NCBI GenBank assembly: GCA_028386065.3
Contig: JAKUCV010007268.1
Coordinates: forward strand, 46,031 to 110,030
DNA length: 64,000 bases
From: Turnera subulata
Lineage: Eukaryota; Streptophyta; Magnoliopsida; Malpighiales; Passifloraceae
Direction of reading: 5' to 3'
The position numbers were made by a program, and so were the translations under genes. Position 1 is the stretch's first letter; each line of letters begins with the position of its first letter. Below are positions 33,467 to 44,945 of the stretch, one piece after another. The notes beneath the pieces were generated by a model. The model did no database searches. It worked only from the letters and a program-made list of their open reading frames with translations, and was not told the origin of the DNA.

Positions 33467-34534
33467 TGTTGACCAAAAATTGGGTCAATCACCTCTTGAT
33501 GCTAAAGTGTGATTAGCCACAATGGATACTTGGTTTTGATGGCTAACAAATTACAAATGTGCTTTTAGCCTTCCTTGTGTTGATTTTTGCTTACAGGAGG
33601 AATTATGGTTTTTCCTAAAACCATATCTCTGAAGCACGCCAAATGATTTTTGTTGCAACCATATCTGCGAGCTGCCACTTTCAACCTTTTGTGCAAGTTG
33701 CGTGTGGTCCTCCAAGCAATTAAAACCCCACTTCCAACGGTTTGAATTGGTGAACAAGTAAGAGGGATGACTTTATGGAAGTGCAGAAGATGTTCCCACC
33801 TAACTCCTACTCAACTCTAGAAGGTGGTCCAAACTTTCCAGATTTGATAATACTTTACAACCAAGGAGTTGATATTGATAACGGAACCAAACTAAAGCTT
33901 TTAATGAACTGAAGTCAACTGAAGTACAAGGAGCCGTTGCAGGAGCTTATCCCCCACACTCAGATTTTATAAAGAGAGACGTTTACACCTCTGGAAGATT
34001 CACCCAGCCATTGAGCAAAATCTGAGTTTATACTAGTGTTTACAATTGTTCAAGATCTGGTTTCTTTAAGAACCAAACAACAGGGTTGTGTGTAAGCAAG
34101 TCTTGGTTTAGATTTGCTAGGTACTCAAGTCTAGGATTAGATTTGAGGATTAGAATTGAGGGTAGGTTAGAGCTTAGCCTGTGAAAAGCTTGTAAAGGTT
34201 TGAGCTTAGCCTAGAAAAGCTTGTGATTGTAAAGGTTAAGGTTGAACCCGCAAAAACCTAAGGATAGTGAGAGTTTGAAATCCTAAAGGAGGGTCCTTTA
34301 GGCAGTGGAGGTACCTGGTGAGGGGGAACCACTCTAAAATCTCTGTGTTCACTTTCCTCTACTCTCTCTCTACCTGCCTTCTTGCTCCATACACTCACTA
34401 AGTGCTTGAAAGATTTGGTACCGCAGAAACCAAATCTTTCCGTAAAGATTTGGTATCGCAGAAACCAAATCTCACTGTCAGGAAAAACTTTTAAGGCCTA
34501 ATTCACCCCCTTCTTAGGCACTGTTGAGCCTACA
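33467..34534 (+). repeat. 5' LTR of the Sirevirus-like element
   Basis: Contains two copies of a GATTTGGTA(C/T)CGCAGAAACC unit at about 34411-34470, each folding as ATTTGGT...ACCAAAT; the 3' LTR has three. Another hairpin, ATGGTTTTTCCTAAAACCAT, lies near 33606-33625. A TATA-like TTTTATAAAGAGAG occurs near 33965-33980. Confidence 0.9.
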
Positions 34535-34536
34535 AT

Positions 34537-34548
34537 TGGTAGCGGAGC
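34537..34548 (+). other. Primer-binding site of the Sirevirus-like element
   Basis: TGGTAGCGGAGC, two bases after the LTR; initiator tRNA-Met type with two substitutions from TGGTATCAGAGC. Confidence 0.8.
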
Positions 34549-34590
34549 CTTGTCCTTAGTGCAAAGGAGCAACATCCAGAGGCAAAGATC

Positions 34591-35133
34591 ATGGCTTATG
34601 AGGGAACGTGCATCAACAAGGCATCCTACTTTGATTGTGCTAGTTTCAACTATTCAAAAACCAAGAGAAGGAAGGAAGTGGCTGCTTAGGATGACTCGGA
34701 TTCTTCATGCGATTCAGACACAGTTGAAGCTGTGAATTTGTGTCTCATGGCACAAGAAGAATCTGAGGTAAATGATTCACCTGACTTTACTTTTGATGAG
34801 TTACAAGAAGGTTTTGGTGAATTGCATGATAAGTATATACAAGCACTTAAAAAGAATATTGCATATAAGAAAAGAATTGAGATTCTTGAATATGATGCTG
34901 AAACACATAAAAATGAATATGAAAAACTTGATCTTGCTCATAGTGAAGTGCTGAAATCTTGTGAAACTCTGAAAGTTGAAAAGGCTGCGATTCAAAATGC
35001 TCATGATGAGTTTGAAAGGAAGATTGCATGCAATATTGCTACATGTGATAAGTTGCTTAAAGAGAATGACATGTTAAAGAAAAAGAAATTCCCATGTGAA
35101 ATATATGTGGGTTCCGAAAAGAACCAGATCTAA
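34591..35133 (+). pseudogene. gag of the Sirevirus-like element, internally deleted
   Basis: The ATG at 34591 opens MAYEGTCINKASYFDCASFNYSKTK, the usual start of this gag, but after about 25 residues it jumps to the post-capsid region. TAG at 34687 follows AA, then DSDSSCDSDTVEAVNLCLMAQEESEVN and a coiled-coil-like KK/E-rich segment. The UBN2/capsid domain present in the related copy at 43338 is missing. The frame ends at 35133. Confidence 0.75.
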
Positions 35134-35179
35134 CCCTAAAGGACCCAAAGTTGTTTGGGTACCTAAAACTTGATTTTTT

Positions 35180-36480
35180 GGTAGGTTGTTGGGGATGAAT
35201 GGATACTAGACAGTGGGTATTCAAGGCACATGACTGGTAAATCATCCATATTCTCATCCCTAACTAAAAAGGAACGAGGAAAGATGACTTTTGGTGATAA
35301 ATCTAAAAAGCAAATCCTTGGTTTTGGTAATATTGATTCTAACCCTTCTATTGAGCATGTCCAACTTATTGACAATCTTAAGTATAATCTATTAAGTGTT
35401 AGTCAGCTATGGGATCAAGTGGATTTTTGGTCCCTGTACTCGTCTTGAATTTTATATATGGTCATTGTACTCAATTTTCATGGATTTTGGTCCTTGTACT
35501 CTATGTTTTCATTAAATTTGGTACTTCCAGACACGTGTCGTCATTTGATTGGTTAAGTCATCATGTGAGATTTAAATTAGACCAATTGAATGAGGACACG
35601 TGTCCGGAAGTACAAAATTTAATGAAAACATGGAGTACAAGGACCAAAATCCATAAAAATTGAGTATAATGACCACATTTAAAATTCGAGGGGAGTACAG
35701 GGACCAAAAATCCACTTTATTCGTCAGCTATGTGATAAGGGTTACAAGGTTATATTTGAAGCTTCTATGTGTTCCGTTAGTTCGGAAGATGGAAAACATA
35801 TGGTTTTTACAGGAACCAGAAAAGGCAATATCTATTCTATATCTTTAAATGATGTTTCTAAGCCTGATCTTAAGTGTTTAAGTGTAAGAACAGAAACTTC
35901 TACATTGTGGCATCGAAGGCTAGGACATTCCAACTTGGAGCTTATCTCAAAATTGTCCAATAAGGAGTTGGTGAAAGGATTGCCTAAGCTGAAATAAGAG
36001 AATGAAACCACATGTAGGACATGTCAACTTGGGAAACAGGTTAAAAGTTGCTTTAAACCTAAGTAGATTATCTCTACATCTAGACCACTTCAATTGTTGC
36101 ATATTAACTTGTTTGGTCCCATGAGAACCATGAGTCTTGGGGGTAAGAGATATATGTTTGTGATAGTTGATGATTATTCAAGGTATACTTGGGTATTGTT
36201 TCTTGCTAAAAAAGATCATGCATGCTATGAGTTTGGTACTCTTATTAGGTGATTACAAAATAAAAAAGGTTATAAGATTTCAAAAATAAGAAGTGATCAT
36301 GGAGGAAAATTTGATAATCTTGTCTTCAAACACTTTTGTGAGCAAAGGGGCATAGAACACTTCTTTTCGACTCCTAGAACACCTCAACAAAATGGGGTTG
36401 TTAAAAGGAAGAATCGAACTTTGCTAGAAATGACTAGAACTATGCTTGATGAGCATAAGCTACTTGCATATTTCTAGGCA
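35180..36480 (+). pseudogene. Protease and integrase of the Sirevirus-like element
   Basis: The protease core WILDSGYSRHMTG keeps the DSG triad (35209-35217). After the MITE at 35411-35722 the frame resumes with the integrase zinc region (TLWHRRLGHSNLE, then CRTCQLGKQVKSCF), with TAA at 35995. In the catalytic core the first acidic residue is Asn (LLHINLFGP, usually HIDLFGP), the second is kept (IRSDHGG), and the third is Lys (GVVKRKNRTL, usually VVERKNRT). Two of three catalytic residues are therefore lost, and further stops occur at 36061, 36247 and 36476. Confidence 0.8.
35411..35722. mobile_element. Mutator-type MITE inside the Sirevirus-like pol
   Basis: 312 bp, almost wholly two inverted arms of about 130 bp: the left begins GGGATCAAGTGGATTTTTGG, the right ends CCAAAAATCCACTTTATTC. 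GTCAGCTAT occurs on both sides (35402-35410 and 35723-35731), a 9 bp target duplication as for Mutator-like elements. The interrupted coding sequence (LLSVSQL, then CDKGYK) confirms the insertion. A central ACACGTGTC occurs in both arms. Confidence 0.88.
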
Positions 36481-36483
36481 GAG

Positions 36484-37200
36484 GGTGTGAACATAGCGTG
36501 CTATATTTTAAATAGAGTATCCTTACGTCCATTGATTGAAAAGACCCCTTATAAGATATGGTTTAATAAGAAACCAAGAATTGGTTACTTTTGTATTTTT
36601 GGGTTTAAGTGTTACATTCTTAATACTAAGGGAAATCTGGATAAATTTTATGCTATATCTAATGTTGGTATGTTTCTTGGATACTCTCTCAATCGGAAAG
36701 CTTATCATGTCTTTAATAAGCGAACTCTGGTTGTTGAAGAAACCATACATGTTATTTTTAATGAGATTGACCCGTATAGTGCAAGTGATGATGAAGATGC
36801 AGATTTTGCACCGGAAGATCAACCACATGTCACACCATGTCAACTTGGAGAACAAGAGGAGGAACTTCCTGAATTGATTCAACCACAATTACCTCCTCAG
36901 GAACCAGATGTGCTACCACGCATGATTGGTGAAAAACCAAATATGGCAGAACAAGGATCCACTTTATAGCACACTCTTGGTGATATTCGAGCCCAAAGGG
37001 CATTCAATTGAGGACATTCTTGGTGACATCACAAGAGGAGTAACTACAAGATCCTCATTGTGCAATGTTAACTCACTTCTTGGCTTCCTATCACAAATGG
37101 AACCCAAAAATGCAAAAGAGGAAATCTTTACGAAAATTGGGTCATGGCAATGCAAGAAGAGCTAAACCGACTCAAATGAAGTGATCTCTAGACGTGTGAA
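36484..37200 (+). pseudogene. Integrase C-terminus and start of RT, Sirevirus-like
   Basis: The 160-codon frame 36487-36969 has NIACYILNRVSLRPLIEKTPYKIWF and NVGMFLGYSLNRKAYHVFNKRTLVVEE, the usual copia post-integrase region, followed by an acidic linker. In other frames 37000-37176 continues with a TRSSLCN segment and WVMAMQEELNRLK, the first residues of RT. The next bases correspond to the pol C-terminus (QPDDFFTKLLKKDHF), so about 2 kb of RT and RNase H has been deleted near 37177-37195. Confidence 0.78.
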
Positions 37201-38868
37201 TCAACCTGATGACTTCTTTACAAAGCTACTCAAAAAGGATCATTTCATCAAAATCAGGCTTGAACTTCGAATCTTCCTTTGCCTTATTTTCCTATGCTTA
37301 TCTGGTTGCTGCATAAACCATGCTTTCATATTTGTTTTGTGTTCATGCATATTCATACATTAGTATAATGCAATCATAACACTCACACACAAACACTAAG
37401 CATACTAGCAGATGAAGACATGCTCAAGAGGACTTTATGTCATTAGAAAGGAAAAAAAGGCAAAAGTGGAGAAAATCTGGTTTCAGGAGAAATCATCTAT
37501 ACAAATCCCGCAATTATCAGGAAAGGAGATCTGGTTCTTGAAAAAACCATTTAGCAGTGACAATACGGTTAATGTTCAATGTTTATTGAAAATGAAAAAG
37601 GAACTTGGTGGTTTGTTTTCTGAATTATTGGCAGATGAGATTATACCATTTTAGGATTAGGAAAAGGATATGTGAGTTGAGTTGGCGAAAGTTTCCTTTG
37701 AAATGCAGAATTTGTAAGATCTGGTTGCTGGAGAAACCAGATGCATGGCTAAAGAGGCAAGAGGTGTTGAGAAATCGAAGAAACAAGTCAGAATCGAAGA
37801 AGACGAAGATATTGATGGTTCTGAGAAAACCATCAGTGAGGAGAATGAAGATGACGAAGATGAACATGCTGATGATGAAGAGGAGCAAAGTCATAGTCTC
37901 CTAATCTTGCAAAGAGGTTTGGTTTGGTACCAACCAAATTTGATTTTCCCATTTGCATTGTTTCTATTGATTAAAATGGGAATGAAACTGAATGCTGAGG
38001 AAGAATGTGAGATTGAAGAAGGTATTCAGTGCAAAGGATACTAAGTATGATAATCGCACCACTCGGGTTTGAGTTGTGAAGAAAAATGTTCAAACTTTGC
38101 ACAAGGATTTGAAAATACTTAAAGATAATGCGATGGAGAAGCTTAATTAGATCATTTCTGCTATACCTCCAGCTTATTCTGATGAAAAATGAAACCTCTT
38201 CAAGATCTGATGCTCCTAGGTTCATGCATTGCATCTAGTTTATATTATGTTTCATATATGGTTCTGTAATATGGTTTTATCTTGGTTTCTATCTTTTGGA
38301 AATTTGCTTCTGCATGGATGATGGATATTATGTTCTTACATGCTGTGCTATTTTGGTTAATATCCCTTGTTTGGTTATGCCAAAAAGGGGGAGAAAATAA
38401 AAATATTGATCTTATGCAGGAAATGTGGTATTCTTGAACCACACTTATGCTATTTTGGTTATAATCCCTTTTTTTTTGTTGACAAAAGGGGAGAAATATT
38501 GTTGATTTTTGCAGTATGCAGAATACTTGCGATACATGTTTTTTAATAAAACCACACTTGAGACTGTGATTTGGTTTCTGCCAAAAACCAAAATTTATAA
38601 TGTTGAATGCTGCGCGACTTAGTATTTTTCACTGTGTATTCAACTAATCTCAAATACAGAAATCGCAAATTGAAGGGGGAGATTGTTGGCTATGTATGCC
38701 AAGATAAATTCACAAAGAAAACTCCATATGTTTTTCAAATCTTATCCTTGTCGAATTACAGAAATATTTTCAAAAGGGGGAGTAACAAAACAAGGGGAGC
38801 TTCTAAAAATAATAGGAATATTTTTTGAACTCTTGCTATGAGAGAAATCAGCACAAATTTGTCATCAT
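37201..38868 (+). other. 3' non-pol region of the Sirevirus-like element
   Basis: Where some Sireviruses carry an env-like frame. I see only short frames; one at 37745-38044 has an acidic stretch (SEENEDDEDEHADDEEEQ) and no membrane segment. Many GGTT...AACC hairpins lie here (for example GATCTGGTTGCTGGAGAAAC near 37718 and TTTGGTACCAACCAAA near 37924). From 38380 the region holds repeated AAAAGGGGGAG-like tracts. Confidence 0.55.
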
Positions 38869-38883
38869 AAAAAAGGGGGAGAT
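38383..38883 (+). other. Multiple polypurine tracts before the 3' LTR
   Basis: AAAAAGGGGGAGAAAAT near 38383, AAAAGGGGAGAAAT near 38485, GAAGGGGGAGATTG near 38672, AAAAGGGGGAG near 38772, and the LTR-proximal AAAAAAGGGGGAGAT at 38869-38883. Multiple tracts are a described hallmark of Sireviruses. The last is the expected plus-strand primer. Confidence 0.75.
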
Positions 38884-39948
38884 TGTTGACCAAAAATTGG
38901 GTCAATCACCTCTTGATGCTAAAGTGTGATTAGCCATGATGGCTAAAAAATTACAAATGTGCTTTTAGCATTCCTTGTGTTGATTTTTGCTTACAAGAGG
39001 AACTATGGTTTTTGCTAAAACCATATCTCTGAAACACGCCAGATGGTTTTTGTTGCAACCATATCTACGAGCTGTCACTTTTAACCTTTTGGGCAAGTTG
39101 CGTGTGGTCCTCCATGCAATTAAAACCCACTTCCAACGGTTTGAATTGGTGAACAAGTAAGAGGGATGACTTTATGGAAGTTCAGAAGATGTTCCCACCT
39201 AACTCCTACTCAACTCTAGAAGGTGGTCCAAACTTTCCAGATTTGATAATACTTTACAACCAAGGAGTTGATATTGATAGCGGTACCAAACTAAAGCTTT
39301 TAATGAACTGAAGTCAACTGAAGTACAAGGAGTCGTTGCAGGAGCTTATCCTCCACACTCAGATTTTATAAAAAGGGACGTTTACACCTCTCGAAGATTC
39401 ACCCAACCAATGAGTAAAATCTGAGTTTATACTAGTGCTTACAATTGTTCAAGGTCTGGTTTCTTTAAGAACCAAACAACAGGGTTGTGTGTAAGCAAGT
39501 CTTGGTTTAGATTTGCTGGGTACTCAAGTCTAGGATTAGATTTGAGGATAGGTTAGAGCATAGCCTGTGAAAAGTTTGTAAATGTTTGAGCCTAGAAAAG
39601 CTTGTGATTGTAAAGGTTAAGGTTCAACCCGCAAAAACCTAAGGATAGTGAGAGTTTGAAATCCTAAAAGAGGGTCCTTTAGGTAGAGGAGGTACCTGGT
39701 GAGGGGGAAGCACTCTAAAATCTCTGTGTTCACTTTCCTCTACTCTCTCTACTTGTCTTCTTGCTCCATATACTCGCTAAGTGCTTGAAAGATTTGGTAT
39801 CGCAGAAACCAAATCTTTCCGCAAAGATTTGGTATTGCAGAAACCAAATCTTTCCGCAAAGATTTGGTATCGCAGAAACCAAATCCCACTGTTAGGAAAA
39901 AATTTTAAGGCCTAATTCACCCTCCTCTTAGGCACTTTTGAGCCTACA
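38884..39948 (+). repeat. 3' LTR of the Sirevirus-like element
   Basis: 1,065 bp. Compared with the 5' LTR it lacks a short TACTTGGTTTTGATGG-like stretch near its start and one GAGCTTAGCC copy, and has one extra GATTTGGTATCGCAGAAACC unit near 39790-39890. Confidence 0.9.
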
Positions 39949-39953
39949 ACCAG

Positions 39954-40470
39954 CTCAAATATCTACAATAAACCCAAATCTAGAATGAAAAGGTTGATGT
40001 GAGCTAGAAGAAAAAAGAGAAGATATTGGCAAAAATTATATCCTTCATTTTTCTAGGGAAGGAAATTTTTAATTATTGGATGAGAGAACAAACTTTTAAG
40101 ATTTTATAGAATAAATCCGAAGATGGACTTTTGGGAGAAGTAAAAGACTCTAAAAGGTATATTAAAAAACACATTTAGCTATGCACAAGTTGGTTTAGGA
40201 TTTTTCTTTCCTTTCTCTTTCTCTTAGAGAAAAACCTTAGATCTACATATTGGGGGCCCCAATTAGTTTTTTTCTCTTTAGTTTTTCAGTTTTGTTATTT
40301 TATTCTCACTTTTTGTGAGTTTAGTCTCATCTTTTGTGAGTTTAATCATACTTTTGTGGGCTTGTTTTCTCTGTCGGGGGCTTCTTTACCAACAAAGAGA
40401 TATTTCTCCCCACATGTATGCATCGCCTTCACCCGTTGGCTTTATGGTTGTTGCATGGAAGATTAATGCA
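39954..40470. other. AT-rich DNA without recognisable genes
   Basis: Flank of the Sirevirus-like element. Contains TTTTGTGAG repeats near 40311-40355; nothing else recognisable. Confidence 0.45.
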
Positions 40471-41925
40471 TAAAAATGTCCCTAAATTTTTTTATTTTCA
40501 TCGCAGTTGTCCCTAAACAAAGTATTGGGTGATTATGTCCCCAAATTTGTGTAGAACTGAGTGTAATGGCCTATTTCCCTGCAGTAGCAGGTTTCAGATG
40601 TAGGTCCCACCTGCTGTTGAATAAAAAAATATTTTTTACTATACTGGTATTCCACGTCAGATTGGTTTTATTTTTTTGAATTTTGAAAATGTTGGAAATG
40701 ATAAAAAAAATGTTGGAAATGTGAAAAAAGAATTGTAATTTTAAAAATATATGTAGGTCCCACATTCAATGATCTGATTAAAAATAATAAATTTGTGTAG
40801 GATCCATGATTAAATTTAAAATTATTCTTTTTCCTTGTTAGCTTTTAGAGAAAAAAAAATAAATTCTTTTCTTTTTTTTTCTTTTTTATCTTCTTTCTTT
40901 CTTCGTCTTTTTTTCTTCCTTTTTTCTTCTCCTCTAGGCTGAACTTCACAACTCGCCCCTCTCCCTCAATTTCTCTGTAACTAATCTCTCTCTCATTGAA
41001 TTCTCTGCCAACATCTCTTTCTTTAATACTTTTCTCTTCTCTTCTTCTCCTGGTCACATCGAGTCACTACCACGCTCTACCCACATCCTCAATCTTCCTA
41101 TCACGCTCTCTCTTATCAGGTTATTCTGAGTTATTCTCTCACATGCAATCACGATTCTTTCCCACTTCCACTATGTTGTCCATCTCCCCCCGCCCTTACC
41201 TCCTTTTCTCCTTCCTTCCCTCTTCTTAGATTCTTCGGCCAAGACGACAGCGAACCAATGGCGAGCTGCATAACTACGGTGAGAACGAAGGTGGAGGAGC
41301 TGGGGTCGGGCTCCAAGGCGAAGATGCAATAGACTTCAACATTGATTGTAAGGTGACTGGAGGTAGAGCTATAGCAATCCTGCTCGAACTCCGGTGAGGT
41401 GGCTGAATTCCGGCCAAAACAATTGGTGATTGAGTTGTCTGTTGTTGTTGATTATGGGTCTAATGGAGTTTGGGTGCGGTATTGCTATGGATGGCAGATT
41501 CAGGTTATTGTGTTGAATGGTGTTGCAGGTTGAATTGTTGGTGGTGCTGGACTTTGTGGGTTCAATTTGTTTTGTAGAGTTGTTGGTGACAAACAACAGG
41601 TTGTCCATTGTGTGGATGTTTCGATGGTCGTTACGGGGCGATGTTGCAGTGATGTTGTCGGGTCGTTGTTGACTCTGATACTGGCGTTGCAGGGTCGGTG
41701 ATGGTTGTATGGGGTTAATCTTGAGCTAGAATGTTGATGCTTAGTGGTGGCCGCATTTTGTGGCGGTGGTGGATATGACTTTTGTGTGGTTTGTGTTGCC
41801 GCACTGAAGGGTTGAACTTGAGGGTGTTGATGGTGATGATTTTATAGAGGTCTTGTGGTGGTTGATTAATTTGCAACAAAATATGGTGATGATGGTTTCT
41901 GTGGGGGATTGGGGAAGCTATAGTG
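40471..41925. other. Unclassified repeat-like block with a CT-rich leader
   Basis: Starts with ATGTCCCTAAATTT and GTTGTCCCTAAAC words and a GGTCCCAC motif typical of terminal parts of plant non-coding DNA elements. It is followed by about 370 bp of pyrimidine-rich DNA (40850-41225) and a G-rich stretch with TGGTGGTG words (41400-41900). A short frame, MASCITTVRTKVEELGSGSKAKM at 41259, is not recognised. The 80-codon minus-strand frames are shadows. Confidence 0.4.
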
Positions 41926-43281
41926 TCGCAAACCCTTGAATTAAATAATGAAATCATTTTTTATTTAAGGTTTGAGGTTAGTGGGATTGGTATGTGTGCT
42001 AATGGTATTACTTTATTGGGTTTAAGTCTCTTTCATGCCTATGGACCGTATTGGTTTTCTTACAACTTTGAGGTAATTGTTGGAGATGCTCCTATACCCT
42101 ATAAATCGAAAATCTAGCATGATTCAACTTAGAAAATATTTGTTTACTGATCTGGACAGGAGTTAGAAAGATACAACTCAATTTAGCCCAAACCTTGGAA
42201 CATCAAACCTCATTATCTGTCCAACTTGTGCTGATTTTTTGGAACTTTGGGGCAACTTGCTGAAGGCGCTCCCACACTCTATAAATACGTTACCTGGCCT
42301 AGTTTAACTCAGAAAATGTTGGACTAAAAATCTGGGTAGGTCTCACATCGGATAGATTCGAATCTGACTAACCTAGGATCATCAAACCTAGAAGTTTGCT
42401 AAGCATGTGCTAACTTTCTTGTGTTTTGGAGCCATATGTTGGAGGTGCTCCCTTGTGCATAAAACCTGAAAGTTTGCTTTTTTTCTACTCTGCAGGTGTT
42501 CATTTAAAGGACTAGAAAGCTCTCCCAATGGATCATTTCGATTGAGTCCAACCTAGGAGAATCGAACCTAGGTATCAGCTCAGTATGTGCAGACTACTTT
42601 CTGGGAAGCGATGAACGTTTTGGCGCCAACGATGCCAAATCCCGAGGTAGCAGAAAGTGACAGCTAACCGTTGGATGGTGAGGCTCTCACTTCCCCTAGC
42701 CTCTATAAATTGAAGGAAGACTGAAGAACTCAAGTTAGAGCTGCTATTACAAAGTTTTGACATTATACTACTTGAGTTATACTTGCAGTTCTCCAAAAGA
42801 GTCTAAATTGAGTGCTATCTATAAGGCTAAAGTATTGAGCTTAATTGTACATCTTCTTGACTTTGTCATTGAAGATTTCTTGTTGTGAGATCAAACACAT
42901 CTTAGTGGGAACTTGGGATTAGTTTGCTAAGATGGGATTCAACAAACCGGGGAGGTTTGTCGTGAGTGATAGGTTTGAGCTTAGCCTATGAAAAAGCTTG
43001 TAAAAGGTTGTGGTTGAACCCGTAAAAGCCACAGTATAGTGAAGGTTAGAAATCTCCAAGTGGACGCCTTGAGTAGTGGATGTAGTCCTTAGTGGCGAAC
43101 CACTCTAAATCGCTGTGTCAATCTCTTTAATCCTTCTCACTTAAGTATGCATTAGTGTGGTTATTAGTGTTCTTGATCTGCAAATCTAAGTCAAAGAAGG
43201 ATTTGGCATCAATAGTGCCAAATTAGTGATTACGAGAAAAAGGGGCTAATTCACCCCCATCTTAACCATATTGGGCCTATA
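41926..43281 (+). repeat. LTR of a truncated Sirevirus-like element (left edge uncertain)
   Basis: Ends GGGCCTATA directly before a PBS. Its second half matches the 33467-39948 LTR in layout (GGTTTGAGCTTAGCCTATG, GTGAACCCGTAAAAGCC-like, CCTAATTCACCCCC-like). It holds at least three degenerate repeats about 180 bp apart, each with a GGAGNTGCTCC-type palindrome and CTATAAAT (about 42083, 42262 and 42443). No matching downstream LTR is present. Confidence 0.6.
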
Positions 43282-43283
43282 AT

Positions 43284-43295
43284 TGGTAGCAGAGC
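43284..43295 (+). other. Primer-binding site of the truncated element
   Basis: TGGTAGCAGAGC, one substitution from the initiator tRNA-Met complement, directly after the LTR. Confidence 0.75.
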
Positions 43296-43337
43296 AAGGA
43301 TCTCTGTTGTTGGATTAACCTCTAGGAGAAAAAGATC

Positions 43338-43825
43338 ATGGCATTTGAGGGAAACAACATCAGCAATGCTCCATTCTTCAATAGTTTGAACTTCGACCAT
43401 TGGAAATTCCGCATGAAGACTTTTCTTGAGGGAAAAGACTTAGAGATGTGGCACGCTGTGAATAATCCATACACACGACCAGCCAAAGACATGCAGTTCT
43501 GGAATGAAGATGAAATGAAGATGGCAAGGCTAGATGCACAAGCAAAGAATGCTCTCCTTTGTGGCATTAGCCAAGCCGAGTTTGAGAGAGTGCGCTCTTA
43601 CAACACTGCACATGAAATTTGGAGCCTTTTTTGTATAGCTCATGAAGGCACAAACCAAGTAAAAGAATTCAAGATGAATAGGCTCATGAGGGACTTTGAG
43701 CTGTTTCAAATGAGGCCGGATGAGTCCATTCAAGAGCTAGACACAAGGTTCATGATTTTGTGTAATAACCTTGCTTGTCTTAGAAAGGTGGTCACAACTA
43801 AAGAGAAGGTGACCAAGTCTTTTTT
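43338..43825 (+). pseudogene. Copia gag (UBN2 type), truncated
   Basis: Open from Met at 43338: MAFEGNNISNAPFFNSLNFDHWKFRMKTFL, the usual start, then the capsid part ALLCGISQAEFERVRSYNTAHEIWSLF and VKEFKMNRLMRDFELFQMRPDESIQELDTRF. The homology stops near residue 163 (KVTKS); the remaining codons to 43901 are foreign AT-rich sequence. It retains exactly the capsid domain that the 34591 gag has lost. No zinc knuckle or pol follows. Confidence 0.8.
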
Positions 43826-44945
43826 CTTTAATTCTATTATTGTGTATATTTATACATGGAGCTTATGTCTTTGTATAGTAAGAGTTAGTGCCCCTTTGTA
43901 GCATTAGTTTGTTGACATTAGAAGAGATGTCTCTATAAATGAGTTTTGGTTCTTGTGTAAAACGAATTGATTGATTCTTTGTGAATCAATCTATGAACCT
44001 GTGAATAGATGAAAATGCCCAATTGACTCGATCCATGACTACTAAGAGGACAGGTTCACCTAGCCTGTGGCTCGCGGCGGTTGCTGGTGGTGGTTGAGAA
44101 ACCAACGTCCGATGCACCGCCTCCTTTGGCTTGGGGGACGAGGCGAGTGAGGTAGTGGTTGGCGGATCGACAAGGCGGCGCGACGTTGCAGCGGCGACAG
44201 AGGGAAGGGGCGAAAGGAAGGAGAAGAGGCGATGGAAAAAGAAAAAGAAGAGGAAAACGAAAAACGAAACGAAACAGAGAAGAGAGAAGGAAAAGAAAAA
44301 GAAGGAATGAAAATAAATGAAATAAAGAGAGGGAGAGAAATTAGGGAGTAATTAGGAGAGATAAGGTAGAGAAGATTTTGGGAGGAAGAAGAAGTAGTGG
44401 GCGGCGGAGAAAGAGAGAAAAGAAAAAGAAAGGAGAAAGAAGAAAAAGAAAAAAAAGGAGCCTAAATAAATTTTGGGAAAAAAGAAAAAGAAAAAAAGAA
44501 TAAAAAAATTCAGGCAAGTGGGTCAATAGGGTGGACAAACGGGTCGAGTGGAGCTGGTTTGCGTTAACCCTGACATGTGGGCCCCACAAAGCTGATGTGG
44601 AAGGAACAAAATTTGCCACATCAGAGATTTTCGTCGGAAAAAACCAACACTAGCCAAAAGCGATGAACGGAAGGATGAAAAGAGGCCAAAATCCTACACG
44701 AGGATGACTTAAAACTTTGAGGCCTTACACAGGGACGAAAAAACGCTTTAATCCGTTCGTTTTATTATCTTTCTTACCTCTGCATATGTTGGGTGTTGCT
44801 TCCTTTTACGCTGCGTATATATTGGTTGGTAACCCGCCGAGCAGAGGCAACGAGCTTCTGGTTGTATTGATGAAAGGCCTTTGGGTGCCTAGTGGCATGC
44901 AGTGGGTGCGCAAGGTACCTGGCCGGTCGCGCTTAGCGGGAGCGT
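43826..44945. other. Chimeric non-coding block with a homopurine stretch
   Basis: 43826-44030 has a promoter-like TCTATAAATGAG. 44041-44220 is GC-rich. 44200-44500 is almost pure purine (gaaaaagaaaaag type). 44510-44760 has GGGCCCCAC and GGGACGAAAAA words typical of element ends. The minus-strand 92-codon frame is the complement of the purine run. Boundaries and class are unresolved. Confidence 0.4.

Larger units (their letters stand above)
33467..39948 (+). mobile_element. Sirevirus-like Ty1/copia element with RT deletion
   Basis: LTRs 33467-34534 (1,068 bp) and 38884-39948 (1,065 bp), TGTTGACC...GCCTACA, flanked by ACCAG at 33462-33466 and 39949-39953. PBS, gag, protease and integrase are recognisable; RT and RNase H are almost entirely missing; a long 3' region precedes several polypurine tracts. 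The gag NLCLMAQEE segment, the WILDSGYSRHMTG protease core and multiple polypurine tracts agree with Sireviruses as described in the literature. A Mutator-type MITE splits protease from integrase. Non-autonomous. Confidence 0.9.

Noticed and set aside
40471..44757. One large TIR element between the GTCCCTAAA-type and GGGACGAAA-type ends
   Set aside because: The two ends do not align as inverted repeats and no target duplication was found.
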